From an uncultured Lachnospiraceae bacterium (GTDB lineage: Bacteria > Bacillota > Clostridia > Lachnospirales > Lachnospiraceae), in contig CANCYO010000007.1 of NCBI GenBank assembly GCA_947382415.1, positions 18,727 to 82,726 on the forward strand: a stretch of 64,000 nt of DNA, given 5' to 3'. Each line of letters opens with the position of its first letter. The first letter of the stretch is position 1. The notes below the pieces were generated by a model. It was not told where the DNA came from. It saw nothing but the letters and a program-made list of their open reading frames with translations, and did no database searches. Positions 26,058 to 34,790 of this stretch are shown here, piece after piece. The translations under genes were made by a program, and so were the position numbers.

Positions 26058-28116
26058 CCGCCCGTTCCCCCTCCGTATCTTTCTCCAGACAGATCACATG
26101 ACAATCCTTAAGCCACAATAATCCCATCTGATGCAGCGTCTCCTCCAGCCACTCTCTGATCTCCGGCAGCAATCTGCGAAGCGTCTCCCTGTCTCCGCTG
26201 TGCTCCAACACCAGCGTGAGCTCACGGTCCCTTTCCTTATAGCCATACCAAAATACTTTAATATCCGGGTAGCTCTTTTGCAAAAGTAAATCTACGTCCA
26301 TGACGGACACCACCCGTCCGAAGCATACGGGATAGCTCTCCCGCCACTGTTCCTCCTCCCACAGAACAGTCCCCCGGCCGTCATATCTCGCATCATACAC
26401 GGACAGAGCGTCCAAAATACCCAAATTGCCGGTCTGCACATGAAAGGCCGTCCCCGCGGGAAGCTCCATACCGGAGGGTTTCTGCTCTTCCTCTTCCAAA
26501 AGTTCCAATACCTCCACATAATTGGCATAGAGAGCGGGGAGAACCACCGGTTCCCGAGATTCCAGCTCCACCCAGAAAGCCTCTCTGCCGAAACGGACTG
26601 CCCGGCCCCTGATCTGTTCCGCAGAAAACGCCAGACTTTCCGAACCTGTATACCAGCGGTTGTCACAGTTGATTTCCCTGTCAAATCCAAGCAGCATCCG
26701 GTCATGTTCTGCCTCCGAAACATCCGGCAGCTCCCATCCCGCAGGCTCTATCCGGCGCTTTGGTGTCTCAAGGCGGACATGCTCCAACACGGGGATCACC
26801 TTGCGGTAACAGGCGGCATACGCATGATCTACCCTGACCGCCCGCAGGCGTATATAAAAATGTTTCTCTCCCTCCACGCTGCAGGGCCGCATATCCCCGG
26901 GCACGACCCAGGAAAACTTACGCTCCCCTGACTCCCCGGGCCCGCAGCCCGTCTTCCATTCCCTGCTCCCGGGCAGTTCCCTCCAGAGACTCCCGTCAAA
27001 ATATTCCCACACAGTCTCCCGGACACTCCATTCCTGCAGGCTCTCGGAAGTCTGCAGCCACGGATATTTCCTGTAGAGCTTTTGGTATTCCTTCGGAACC
27101 GGGGGCGGCAGCTTCTCCTCTGTCTCGAATCTCTCCGAAAATAAAAGCGTCGCCTCTCTGCCTTTTAAAGCTCCTGCGCCGTCACAGGCCAGATAACAGC
27201 ACGCCCCGGGCTCCGGCACATCCGTAAACGGCAGCAGCCGCTCCCCACTGCAGGCCCCCTCCGCCGTCAGGCACAGCGCCAGTTCCCGGCAGACCTGCTC
27301 CTCTTTTAAAACAATCCCCTGACAAAGGACTTTCAGCCATGAAGCAGGCAAGGGTTCTTCCGCAGGAATCTCCAGACACAGCTCATACACGGTTTCTTCC
27401 AGATTCCGGGCAAAATCCGGCGTAAGTCCCTGAATCCGGCATCCGTCCCCGGACTGTGTCCACTCCAGAGGACAGGTATTGACTCCGTCGCTGACAGTCC
27501 AGCAGCCCGGAAGCGCCTGCTCCTCCAAATCAGGGCCTTTTATCTCTCGGGAAACAAACTCCACAGTATAGCATACTGACGCCTTTCCATTGCACAGATC
27601 CGGAAACTTCCAGCGAAAAACCGGATGCCCAAGCTCCGTCCCCGCAGCCTGAAACAATGGAATCTCAAAGGCGTCTGCAACTCTGCCTCTCCCACCCTCG
27701 TAAGTGAGCCAGGCGCATAAGCCTTTCTGATAGACCGCGCAGGTGAGTCTTGCCGCGGTAAGCAAAAGCTCCTCCTGCAGGGCAAAGCGCAGTATTCTAC
27801 CCTCATTAGTGGTCATGTAACTTTGTGTCTGTCGCGAAATGCGCTTGCCGTGACTCTCCCCTGAAGCCCTCACCGAAAGACCGGCCTTCAGCCTGCGTCC
27901 TTTCCGTTTCTGGGGTGGTATAACGGACAGAAACTCCTGCCGGTGCTTCTCCCAGATGCCTTCATAACGCCTCTGATTGTTCCGCATCATTTCCACAAAA
28001 AGATCCGTGAGGACGCTTCCCGCCTCTCTGCTGCCCGGCGTATACTCCCAGCCGGTGTGGTAGGCCAGCGCCAGCTTTTTGATCCTCGTCTCCGGATTCC
28101 ATCTCATTCCACCCAT
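26038..28116 (-). CDS. Large eCIS baseplate protein (Afp11/gp6-like position)
   Basis: 692 residues. Opening: NPETRIKKLALAYHTGWEYT then GSVLTDLFVEMMRNNQRRYE, the same kind of wedge N-terminus as its downstream neighbour but divergent. A long beta-rich body carries YFDGSLWRELPG and DVSEAEHDRMLLGFDREIN; the C-terminus LRRLLPEIREWLEETLHQMG is helical. The stop overlaps the next start by 20 bases and its own start overlaps gp25 by 13 bases. Length is within the range of eCIS baseplate proteins. Assignment to Afp11 rather than Afp12 is by gene order. Confidence 0.8.
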   Translation of the reverse strand: MGGMRWNPETRIKKLALAYHTGWEYTPGSREAGSVLTDLFVEMMRNNQRRYEGIWEKHRQEFLSVIPPQKRKGRRLKAGLSVRASGESHGKRISRQTQSYMTTNEGRILRFALQEELLLTAARLTCAVYQKGLCAWLTYEGGRGRVADAFEIPLFQAAGTELGHPVFRWKFPDLCNGKASVCYTVEFVSREIKGPDLEEQALPGCWTVSDGVNTCPLEWTQSGDGCRIQGLTPDFARNLEETVYELCLEIPAEEPLPASWLKVLCQGIVLKEEQVCRELALCLTAEGACSGERLLPFTDVPEPGACCYLACDGAGALKGREATLLFSERFETEEKLPPPVPKEYQKLYRKYPWLQTSESLQEWSVRETVWEYFDGSLWRELPGSREWKTGCGPGESGERKFSWVVPGDMRPCSVEGEKHFYIRLRAVRVDHAYAACYRKVIPVLEHVRLETPKRRIEPAGWELPDVSEAEHDRMLLGFDREINCDNRWYTGSESLAFSAEQIRGRAVRFGREAFWVELESREPVVLPALYANYVEVLELLEEEEQKPSGMELPAGTAFHVQTGNLGILDALSVYDARYDGRGTVLWEEEQWRESYPVCFGRVVSVMDVDLLLQKSYPDIKVFWYGYKERDRELTLVLEHSGDRETLRRLLPEIREWLEETLHQMGLLWLKDCHVICLEKDTEGERADGEVIG

Positions 28117-28472
28117 ACCTCCACTCTGTCATGTTCTCCCCATCCCGCAATCTCATAGGCCACCCCGATGCGGAGCACACCCGGTCTGTCCTCCCCGGCA
28201 TCTGCATTTACTTCTATATTGACAATGCGGTTTTCCCAGAGCTGCAGAGCATGTCTGACCTCCCGCTTTATCATCTCCTGTGTCTGGCCGTCAATATTTT
28301 CAAAGAGAAACTGATGCAGCTTGGTTCCAAACTCAGGATGCAGCAGCCGCTCTCCCGGCTCCGTCAGGAGAATGATCCGCACGGATTCCCGGATATTTTC
28401 CTTCCCTTCGCTGATCTCCACCCGTCCGTGCTCCGCAGATACGGAAAAGGGGAATTTCCATCCTGTTGACAT
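28104..28472 (-). CDS. gp25/GPW-family baseplate protein (Afp9-like)
   Basis: 122 residues, the standard size. It shows the family pattern GKENIRESVRIILLTEPGER followed by LLHPEFGTKLHQFLFENID, with the EPGER motif that binds the sheath initiator position, and a C-terminal IVNIEVNADAGEDRPGVLRI strand pair. gp25-like proteins nucleate sheath polymerisation at the baseplate. Start overlaps nothing upstream; the gpV gene ends 12 bases before. Confidence 0.92.
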   Translation of the reverse strand: MSTGWKFPFSVSAEHGRVEISEGKENIRESVRIILLTEPGERLLHPEFGTKLHQFLFENIDGQTQEMIKREVRHALQLWENRIVNIEVNADAGEDRPGVLRIGVAYEIAGWGEHDRVEVWVE

Positions 28473-28484
28473 ATTCCATCCTCC

Positions 28485-29288
28485 TCAGTTTAAATGGATC
28501 ATGGCTCCCGACAGCTTCAGGGTTCCCTTGCTCTCAGCTTTGATCTGACCCTTGGCTGTAAGCGTAAGACCTGTGGTACTCTCCAGCTTCAGCTCCTGAC
28601 CGCTGACCTGTATTTTTCCCTTGCCCTCCAGTTCGATGGTTCTGGCCTCCAGCTTTAACATCTTGCCGCCAAGGACAATAGAGCCGTCTTTTTTTAACAC
28701 CAGACTGCTCTCGCCGCATTCCAGGCGGATCTCCTGTTCCGCAGTGACGACGGCTGTTCCCTTGTCTTTATCCCCGCGAAACTCATTTTTGCCCTCCTGA
28801 TCTCCAAAAGCGACCTGCTGCCTGTCCTCATCCAGTTCCCATCGCATTTTCTCCGGCCCGCAGATCTCGATTCGCTCCTTTCCCTTTTCACCCGAAAAGA
28901 TCACGGTGCTGCCGCCCAGCGTCTGCCAGCCCTTTTTCAGATTGTCTTTGTCATACAGGTTCTTTACAAACTCGCTGTCTGTGGGAAAACGGCAGCCTGT
29001 GACCACGGGATGGCGAAAATCTCCTCCCAGAAAGCTCAGCCGGACTATGTCTCCTGTCTCCGGCAGGCAGAAGACCCCGTAGCTGCCGCCGCCATAGCAG
29101 GTCAGTACCGGAACATTGTCAAAAATATCCTGCTTGTCCTGCATGGTCTTGATCCTGACCCGCACATTGCCCTTTTGTGTCTCATCTGAAGCCTCTTCCA
29201 CAATGCCCCAGACGTCGCAGGTAGGGCACATACCCTCTCCTGCGCGCTCTCCCATGACAGCCTCAGCGCCTATATAATCAGATATCAT
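28485..29288 (-). CDS. Spike protein, gpV/gp5-like OB-fold and beta-helix half
   Basis: About 267 residues. After a short N-terminus comes an OB-fold domain: GIVEEASDETQKGNVRVRIK, then FDNVPVLTCYGGGSYGVFCL and DIVRLSFLGGDFRHPVVTGC, as in phage baseplate assembly protein V and VgrG cores. The C-terminal ~110 residues are a repeating beta-helix pattern (EIRLECGESSLVLKKDGSIV, LKLEARTIELEGKGKIQVSG) that would form the trimeric needle. The start ATG at 29288 overlaps the stop of the gpD-like gene by four bases; the longer frame to 29621 is an artefact reading through that gene. Residue repeats every ~8 match the family. Confidence 0.88.
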   Translation of the reverse strand: MISDYIGAEAVMGERAGEGMCPTCDVWGIVEEASDETQKGNVRVRIKTMQDKQDIFDNVPVLTCYGGGSYGVFCLPETGDIVRLSFLGGDFRHPVVTGCRFPTDSEFVKNLYDKDNLKKGWQTLGGSTVIFSGEKGKERIEICGPEKMRWELDEDRQQVAFGDQEGKNEFRGDKDKGTAVVTAEQEIRLECGESSLVLKKDGSIVLGGKMLKLEARTIELEGKGKIQVSGQELKLESTTGLTLTAKGQIKAESKGTLKLSGAMIHLN

Positions 29289-30382
29289 ACGTTTCCTCCC
29301 CGCTGTTTTCTGGCTCCCCGCACTACGGTCCGGTATCCGCTGCCGTCCCAGAGATGTGTGGTCTGATCCACATAAAACGTGCCCGACAGACTGGATTTTT
29401 CCTCCTGATTCACAGACACATATACCCCCGGCCGAAGCTCCGGTATGCCGATGTGAAGTGCCTCCAGACGCGCACAGCCCTTCACTGCCCTGTCCATTAA
29501 AGCTCTTGCCTGATGGTTCGCCTGCTCTCCCGTCTCCAGCCCCATATTCCAGTACACATAGCCGCAGTCCTTCAGAAGCCGCTTGGCGCTCTGTCCGAAT
29601 GGCCCGGTGACCCCCGGCCATTTGGCGCTGCCTGCAATCTGTTCATCCTTCCTGTTATAACTGTTGATCTGTATGCTGCCCGTCTGTCCGGTGAGGGTTG
29701 CCAGCATACGCACCGCCTGCAGACCGTATTCCCGGGTCAGCGCATAAGTATCGGCCTTATCCTTTTCAAGCTCTTTGAACACCAGCTCCCCCCGGTCACA
29801 GTAAAACGCATAGCCCAGATAATCCGCCAGCGCGCAGAGCCAATCATGATGGGTCTCCCCCTTAATGACACAGTCCAGATTCCAGAATTTGGGCAGTGTA
29901 CCCACATCCTGTTTCTGCATGAAACCTTTATAGCAGGAGGTATTCAGAATATCTGTCAGAACCTGCTGCACTTTGCGGGCGCCCGATACCTGAAAGGAGC
30001 TGTTTTTCTTCATTAATCCCCTGACATCCAGACAAAGCAGCGTATATTCCCACAGGCCCTGTCCGCAGTCATACACCTGAATCTCATGCAGATAACCGAG
30101 AAATACACAAGTCAGCCTGTCCCCATAACCGGCCTGAAACTCTATTTTTTCACCCAGTCCCAGAAGCTTTTCGATGGTGTCAGACCCACGTCCGGCCCTC
30201 ACCGAATACACTGCCACCGCCATATCCGGCTCTCTGTCCAGTGTGGAGAGCACCTCCGCCTGCTCCAGCACACATTCCGTATCTGTGGTAATCTGCTGCC
30301 CTTTGACCATCACCTGCAGACAGGGATTTGTAAAATCCTTATACTTTTCAGCCAGTGTCTTAGCCTCTGTAGTCCCTGCCAT
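29285..30382 (-). CDS. Spike hub protein, phage gpD/VgrG N-terminal-like half
   Basis: 365 residues in the phage late control D/gp27-like family: KDFTNPCLQVMVKGQQITTD near the start, a beta-barrel stretch with KIEFQAGYGDRLTCVFLGYL, then FQVSGARKVQQVLTDILNTS and the conserved WLCALADYLGYAFYCDRGEL. This forms the ring adapting tube symmetry to the trimeric spike. In Afp8 and VgrG it is fused to the gp5-like half; here the two are separate genes joined by an ATGA overlap. The C-terminus has GTFYVDQTTHLWDGSGYRTV, typical of this family. Confidence 0.85.
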   Translation of the reverse strand: MAGTTEAKTLAEKYKDFTNPCLQVMVKGQQITTDTECVLEQAEVLSTLDREPDMAVAVYSVRAGRGSDTIEKLLGLGEKIEFQAGYGDRLTCVFLGYLHEIQVYDCGQGLWEYTLLCLDVRGLMKKNSSFQVSGARKVQQVLTDILNTSCYKGFMQKQDVGTLPKFWNLDCVIKGETHHDWLCALADYLGYAFYCDRGELVFKELEKDKADTYALTREYGLQAVRMLATLTGQTGSIQINSYNRKDEQIAGSAKWPGVTGPFGQSAKRLLKDCGYVYWNMGLETGEQANHQARALMDRAVKGCARLEALHIGIPELRPGVYVSVNQEEKSSLSGTFYVDQTTHLWDGSGYRTVVRGARKQRGGNV

Positions 30383-30457
30383 CTCTCTTCCTCCGATATT
30401 TATTACCGATGCCTGCAGGTATTACCGGTAGTTATCAGCCTCACACCGTCCCGCCGC

Positions 30458-31108
30458 TCAGTTCTTATTGAGTCTGAGCCGAGGATTGTCTGTCCGGGTA
30501 TAGCTGTCTCTCCAGTTCTCCATCCCCTGCGGCTGAAGCTGTCCGGTCTTGTCATAATCAATCTGCGCTGCATCCTTTGATCCGGCACTGCTTTCCTCGC
30601 CGATATACTGACCTGCGATACTGATCTCGGCCTGTGCCCGCACAGGCGTCCCCTCCGGCGAAAACATGGTGTAACGCACCTGCATCCGGGTCAGTATACC
30701 CGCCACGCAGATGGAACCCCATTCAAAATAGATCTGCTGCGGCTTTTTATCCTTTGCCACGTCCTTGTTGCCGTAGTAATACAACTTTCTGATATATCCC
30801 CGCACATCCGTATAGGAAGTCTGGTCAAGGGAGGTCAGCGTATTAAAAAACAGCGTCATGGACAGCGTGATCTTTCCTTTTTTGGTACTTTTGGCACTGC
30901 CCTCCACAGGACTCTGCCATCCGATGCTCCTCCCTGCCAGAAGCTTCTTCGTGTTATCCCTGTATTCCTGTTCATCCACATCCGACAGGCCGATGGCTTC
31001 CTCAATGGACAGCTCGGCAGGATTAAAGGGTACATGGAAGGCCTGCTCATGTGTGCGGTTCATATGTACACCGTCAAAGGGGCAAATAAATGCTTTTTTT
31101 AATATCAT
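30458..31108 (-). CDS. Contractile injection system tube/baseplate adaptor (Afp7-like, CIS_tube domain)
   Basis: 216 residues. The CIS_tube signature is plain: FHVPFNPAELSIEEAIGL, GKITLSMTLFFNTLTSLDQT, DVRGYIRKLYYYG and IYFEWGSICVAGILTRMQVR, VRAQAEISIAGQY. In the Afp7 family this domain bridges the tube and hub and is usually followed by a LysM domain; here the C-terminal ~40 residues are polar and no LysM is visible. The gap to the small gene upstream is 27 bases. Confidence 0.85.
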   Translation of the reverse strand: MILKKAFICPFDGVHMNRTHEQAFHVPFNPAELSIEEAIGLSDVDEQEYRDNTKKLLAGRSIGWQSPVEGSAKSTKKGKITLSMTLFFNTLTSLDQTSYTDVRGYIRKLYYYGNKDVAKDKKPQQIYFEWGSICVAGILTRMQVRYTMFSPEGTPVRAQAEISIAGQYIGEESSAGSKDAAQIDYDKTGQLQPQGMENWRDSYTRTDNPRLRLNKN

Positions 31109-31135
31109 TTACCGCTTCCTCCAATCCTGCCAGCG

Positions 31136-31480
31136 CTATCTGCCCTTACGGATGCTCTCCTGCCTGATACGCTCCTCTATCCGCTCATAGACTTGGGAAG
31201 TGACCCGGGGAAGAAGGGCCTGTTCCACATTACCCGCCCCAAAGACCTGCTCCAGATGCCTGACCGCCAGAGACGGACGGGATCGGTAATACTCCCGCTC
31301 CTCACGAAGCTGCTTTTGTATGCTTTCTTTTATAAAGGGAATCAGGGATTCCTTTAGCTTCTCCCGCTCTTTGCTCCAATCCACATGTTCTGTCCTGCCC
31401 CCGCCGCTGCCCGGCCGCGCATATTCCAAAGGCATCCCTTGCGTCTCAAACACAATGGTTCTGATGGTCAAACTTATCAC
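31136..31480 (-). CDS. Small eCIS protein of unknown function
   Basis: 114 residues. The first 15 (SLTIRTIVFETQG) resemble the start of short DUF5908-type eCIS proteins, which occupy this same position next to the tube, but the rest (WSKEREKLKESLIPFIKESI, SRPSLAVRHLEQVFG) is charged and helical and unlike them. Its start overlaps the stop of the second tube gene by four bases. Possibly a structural plug or chaperone; not recognised with certainty. Confidence 0.55.
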   Translation of the reverse strand: MISLTIRTIVFETQGMPLEYARPGSGGGRTEHVDWSKEREKLKESLIPFIKESIQKQLREEREYYRSRPSLAVRHLEQVFGAGNVEQALLPRVTSQVYERIEERIRQESIRKGR

Positions 31481-31911
31481 CCCGCTGTCTGGAAAAATTC
31501 ATAACTTACCTCGAACCGGTCGATCAAAACTCCATTCTGGTCCGCACTCATCTCGCCGATCTCCCATGCCTTCACGATGAGTCCCATAAACAGATAGGTC
31601 TTTAAGGGCTTGCCGTGATTGTCCGTGGCTATCACAGAAAGCGCTCCCGCTATCTCCTGCCCTACCAGACACAAGGGATTGATCTGACCCGCATAGATTC
31701 CTTTTTCCAGACAAAGGGTCTGTTCCCCGCCGCAGGACTTGGGAAATACATGGGGCCATTGGTTCAGGCCGCCCTCCTGATAGCTCTCCATCTCCACCTG
31801 TTTCCTGATTCCGGATATCTTCTGGAATCCCATCAGTACATTATTTAACGAAACAATAAAACGATATCCGGGCAGAGGATCCAAACTGCCGGGGAATGAC
31901 TGCTGTGCCAT
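31477..31911 (-). CDS. Second tail tube protein (gp19 family)
   Basis: About 144 residues. Tube-protein pattern: PLPGYRFIVSLNNVLMGFQK, the SGIRKQVEMESYQEGGLNQW loop, and the C-terminal KAWEIGEMSADQNGVLIDRF with FEVSYEFFQTAG. AGGAGGAGAAGC precedes the ATG at 31911; the extended frame to 31986 reads back through the DUF6760 gene. eCIS clusters usually carry two or more tube paralogues, with minor ones forming the base ring (Afp5-like). Confidence 0.85.
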   Translation of the reverse strand: MAQQSFPGSLDPLPGYRFIVSLNNVLMGFQKISGIRKQVEMESYQEGGLNQWPHVFPKSCGGEQTLCLEKGIYAGQINPLCLVGQEIAGALSVIATDNHGKPLKTYLFMGLIVKAWEIGEMSADQNGVLIDRFEVSYEFFQTAG

Positions 31912-31924
31912 GAGCTTCTCCTCC

Positions 31925-32101
31925 TCAAATCCGGAACAGATTCCTGTCGCCGTTGATCTTTTTGTTGATACGGTTGATCTCGTCACAGTATCTGCGTCTG
32001 ATCAGATGGGGCATCCGCAGAATCTGCTGCTCCGGCCAGTGAAAATAATATCCGATGAAAGAGAGCTCACGGAACAGCTCCTCCCGTCCCACTACGGTCA
32101 T
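31925..32101 (-). CDS. Tiny DUF6760-family eCIS protein
   Basis: 58 residues read by hand. The core is EELFRELSFIGYYFHWPEQQ then ILRMPHLIRRRYCDEINRIN, closely matching the short DUF6760 eCIS family (basic helices with HWP near the middle). The start ATG (32101-32099) overlaps the stop of the upstream gene (32100-32098) and the stop (31927-31925) is 14 bases before the tube start, so it fits the operon exactly. Function not known; small size and position suggest an assembly factor for the tube. Confidence 0.8.
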   Translation of the reverse strand: MTVVGREELFRELSFIGYYFHWPEQQILRMPHLIRRRYCDEINRINKKINGDRNLFRI

Positions 32102-32463
32102 TCCCCTACAGCAAAATTTAGTGTGTCGGTAAAGCTCTTACCGCAATGAGGGCACTGTACCTGAATAATGGGATCTTCCGCCTTGTTGACGGTCTCATAC
32201 AGATTCTGCAAATAGGCAAAATCCGATGTAAATAACTTCCCGATCAGCTCCGGCGATATGACAGCTATCCCTTCCAGTTTTTTCACCACCCGGGACAGCA
32301 GCACCACGGACAGAAACTCCTGATTGCCCTTTGTTCCGGGATGCTTCATGGCTTCGATCTCGTCCAGTGCCGTCGCCAGCCGCATGACGCCCCTGCGGTG
32401 CAAATCGCCCCGCTCGTCCACATAGCCTTTGGGCAGCATAAACTCATACTCTGTCTGAATCAA
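32098..32463 (-). CDS. Small eCIS tail assembly-type protein with CxxC motif
   Basis: 121 residues. It begins EYEFMLPKGYVDERGDLHRR and has a helical middle (LSVVLLSRVVKKLEGIAVIS). The C-terminal VQCPHCGKSF is one half of a zinc-ribbon (a single CxxC). It lies between tube and DUF6760 genes; similar short proteins occupy the tape-measure chaperone place in other contractile tails. Function is inferred from position only. Confidence 0.6.
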   Translation of the reverse strand: MIQTEYEFMLPKGYVDERGDLHRRGVMRLATALDEIEAMKHPGTKGNQEFLSVVLLSRVVKKLEGIAVISPELIGKLFTSDFAYLQNLYETVNKAEDPIIQVQCPHCGKSFTDTLNFAVGE

Positions 32464-32477
32464 TTTTTCCGCCTCCC

Positions 32478-32909
32478 CTATTTATCTCTGGTGACACCCT
32501 CGTGAGCCAGCTCCAGCGTCTCCACCGCAACCTCGTTGCTGGTGGCGTTGAAATCCGGCGCGGTGTACTTGGTAGGCCATGCGGAGATGACCGTCCACTT
32601 TGCGATCTCAGCCTGCTTGTCGTCATGCAGACTGATCACTACGGTCTTGCGGTTGATGGTGCCGCCCTCTACCTCTTTCATCCAGTTATATAATTCCATA
32701 GAGTCTGTCATGCCCCACTTTAACGTGATATTTCCATACTTGATGATGCCGGGCTGTTTGCCCACCGTATTTACCGCAAAATTGCCTTCCCGGTATTCGA
32801 TGGGATCTGAAGAGATATCCGGCGCGCTGACCTCGGAGAATCCGCCCACTGCCTTGCCGTCAATCGTAACCTCGTAATTATATTTTTTAAAGGGATATAC
32901 CATTGCCAT
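32478..32909 (-). CDS. Tail tube protein (gp19 family), major tube subunit
   Basis: 143 residues. Typical tube sequence: YPFKKYNYEVTIDGKAVGGF, SEVSAPDISSDPIEYREGNF, PGIIKYGNITLKWGMTDSME and a final TLELAHEGVTRD. It stands 13 bases after the sheath stop, as expected for the major inner tube that stacks in hexamers within the sheath. ATGGCAATGGTA start is preceded by GAGGAACAATAG. Confidence 0.92.
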   Translation of the reverse strand: MAMVYPFKKYNYEVTIDGKAVGGFSEVSAPDISSDPIEYREGNFAVNTVGKQPGIIKYGNITLKWGMTDSMELYNWMKEVEGGTINRKTVVISLHDDKQAEIAKWTVISAWPTKYTAPDFNATSNEVAVETLELAHEGVTRDK

Positions 32910-32922
32910 CTATTGTTCCTCC

Positions 32923-34677
32923 TCACTGTGCGCTTTCCATTTTCTGGGTGATGCGGAAGATCACAAATTCCGCGGGCCGTACCGGAGCCACGCCGATGAC
33001 GCAGATCAGTCTGCCGTTGAGGATATCGTCCTCCGTCATAGTGCTCTTGCCGATGTTGATAAAAAATGCCTCCTCTGCCGAACTGCCTGCCAGGGCCCCG
33101 TTTCTCCACTGCGTGGTCAGAAATACCCGGATTGTTCCCTCCACTCTGGACCAGAGCAGCTCATCGTTTGGCTCAAACACGGCCCAGTTGGTGTTAGCCT
33201 TGATGGACTCCTCAATAAAGATAAAGAGCCGTCTCACATTCACGTATTTCCAGTTGCCGTCGCTGGAACAGGTTCTGGCTCCCCATACCCGGATTCCCTG
33301 CCCGGGGAGCTGCCGGATGAGATTGATGCCTTTGGGATTGAGCTTCCCCTGCTCAGCCTCGTTGTATTTCACCGAAAGTCCCGTACAGTTTCTGACAACC
33401 TCATTGGCGGGCGCCTTGTGTACGCCTCTGGTATTGTCCGTGCGCCCGTAGATTCCTGCCATGGAACCGGAGGGCGGCAGATACACATTGCGGTTGGCCA
33501 GAGGATCGTAGCACAGAAGCCAGGGATGATACATGGCGGCGTAACCGGAATCCACATTCTCTCTGAATTCCTGCAGCGCGGACACTTCTTTTGCATCCAT
33601 GGGCATATCCAGAATGGCAAAGCGGTTGCCCATGTTTTCGCAATGGCTCACAAGAGCGCTCTGCACGGACTTGTCCGTGATGCCCGGAATGGCCATGATG
33701 CTCACATCCTGAAGCGTCTTAAACGCCATCAGTCCGGTTCTCTGATCCGGCGAGCCGTCCTCCCCTATGTAGAGCTTTGCGTTTTCCGCCTGGGACTGCT
33801 TGATCTCGCCGTCCCCGCCTCCCTCAAACAAAATGGGGATCACAGGTTCTTTTGTATTTCCCAACAGACTGCCCATCTCCGTTACCTTTTCCGCCCGCAC
33901 CTGCACCGTGACCAACTGGGATTTGACCATTGCCTGCTCCATGTAATTGCTTCGGGCAGGATTCAAAGACACTCCCTCGTACTGCTCCGACGCCGTGTCG
34001 TCTCCCACCGTTACGTTCCATTCCAGCAGATACAGGAAAAACTCCGCGTCCGCTGCGGCTTCGGCCAGGCTGCCCTCCAGCGTCAGTGTATTGCCCTCCG
34101 CCTGTTTCACATAATGATAGGACAGAGTGACCGAGACTTCCGTCTGACCGTCAGCCTCCGCTGTGGCGATGGTCTGGACACAGACCATATCCCCATTCTG
34201 AAAGCCTGCGCCATCTTTTACCGTAAACTTAATCTGTTCGCGGTCCGCCTCCGTCACCTGCATTCTGCTCTTTAACACAGATATCAGCTTCGCCTGAAGC
34301 CGGTTGCCCCATGCTCCGGGATTGGCTGCGGTGAATTCCAGAATCGGATTGTCCTTGTCCTCTCCTGCATAGACGCCCTTCGCGCTTCCCGCATCCCCGC
34401 ACACTCTCATCACATAGCAGGTGGAGCCGCCATTGTTAAAAAACTGTTCCACCGCATAGGGAAGATAGCGCATGTCCCCATAAGTACGCTCCGCCAGATA
34501 TCCTCCGAAACGCCTCTGATAATCCGCCATACTGGTGAGCAGCACAGGAAGTCCCCGTACAGGACCCTTCTGCGCCATGCCCACAAAACCTGCGGTGCTG
34601 GTGCCCACGCCCTCCATCGCCTTGATTCCGGAGTCAAATTCCTCCACATATACACCCGGTGATAAATATTCTGCCAT
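32923..34677 (-). CDS. Contractile tail sheath protein
   Basis: 584 residues. The N-terminus is the universal sheath start AEYLSPGVYVEEFDSGIKAM then TAGFVGMAQKGPV, with FGGYLAERTYGDMRYLPYAV. The middle domain is variable; the C-terminal portion has NPKGINLIRQLPGQGIRVWG and DGNWKYVNVRRLFIFIEESI followed by AVFEPNDELLW, the conserved sheath core that links neighbouring subunits. AAAGGAGTAAT precedes the ATG. A 113-base gap, the largest in the operon, separates it from the PAAR-like gene and may hold an internal promoter; no clear one was found. Confidence 0.95.
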   Translation of the reverse strand: MAEYLSPGVYVEEFDSGIKAMEGVGTSTAGFVGMAQKGPVRGLPVLLTSMADYQRRFGGYLAERTYGDMRYLPYAVEQFFNNGGSTCYVMRVCGDAGSAKGVYAGEDKDNPILEFTAANPGAWGNRLQAKLISVLKSRMQVTEADREQIKFTVKDGAGFQNGDMVCVQTIATAEADGQTEVSVTLSYHYVKQAEGNTLTLEGSLAEAAADAEFFLYLLEWNVTVGDDTASEQYEGVSLNPARSNYMEQAMVKSQLVTVQVRAEKVTEMGSLLGNTKEPVIPILFEGGGDGEIKQSQAENAKLYIGEDGSPDQRTGLMAFKTLQDVSIMAIPGITDKSVQSALVSHCENMGNRFAILDMPMDAKEVSALQEFRENVDSGYAAMYHPWLLCYDPLANRNVYLPPSGSMAGIYGRTDNTRGVHKAPANEVVRNCTGLSVKYNEAEQGKLNPKGINLIRQLPGQGIRVWGARTCSSDGNWKYVNVRRLFIFIEESIKANTNWAVFEPNDELLWSRVEGTIRVFLTTQWRNGALAGSSAEEAFFINIGKSTMTEDDILNGRLICVIGVAPVRPAEFVIFRITQKMESAQ

Positions 34678-34790
34678 ATTACTCCTTTCCGCCGCCTGTG
34701 CGGCATATCTATTTCATTTTTATTTCTAATTGTTAAAAAAGCGTCTTGAGAAAAAGCCTTTCCTAACAGAAGCCTCATAGAAGCATCTTC

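Noticed and set aside
28485..29621. A longer gpV-like protein starting at 29621.
   Set aside because: The extra 111 residues are the gpD gene read in a wrong frame; an ATGA overlap at 29288 gives the natural start.
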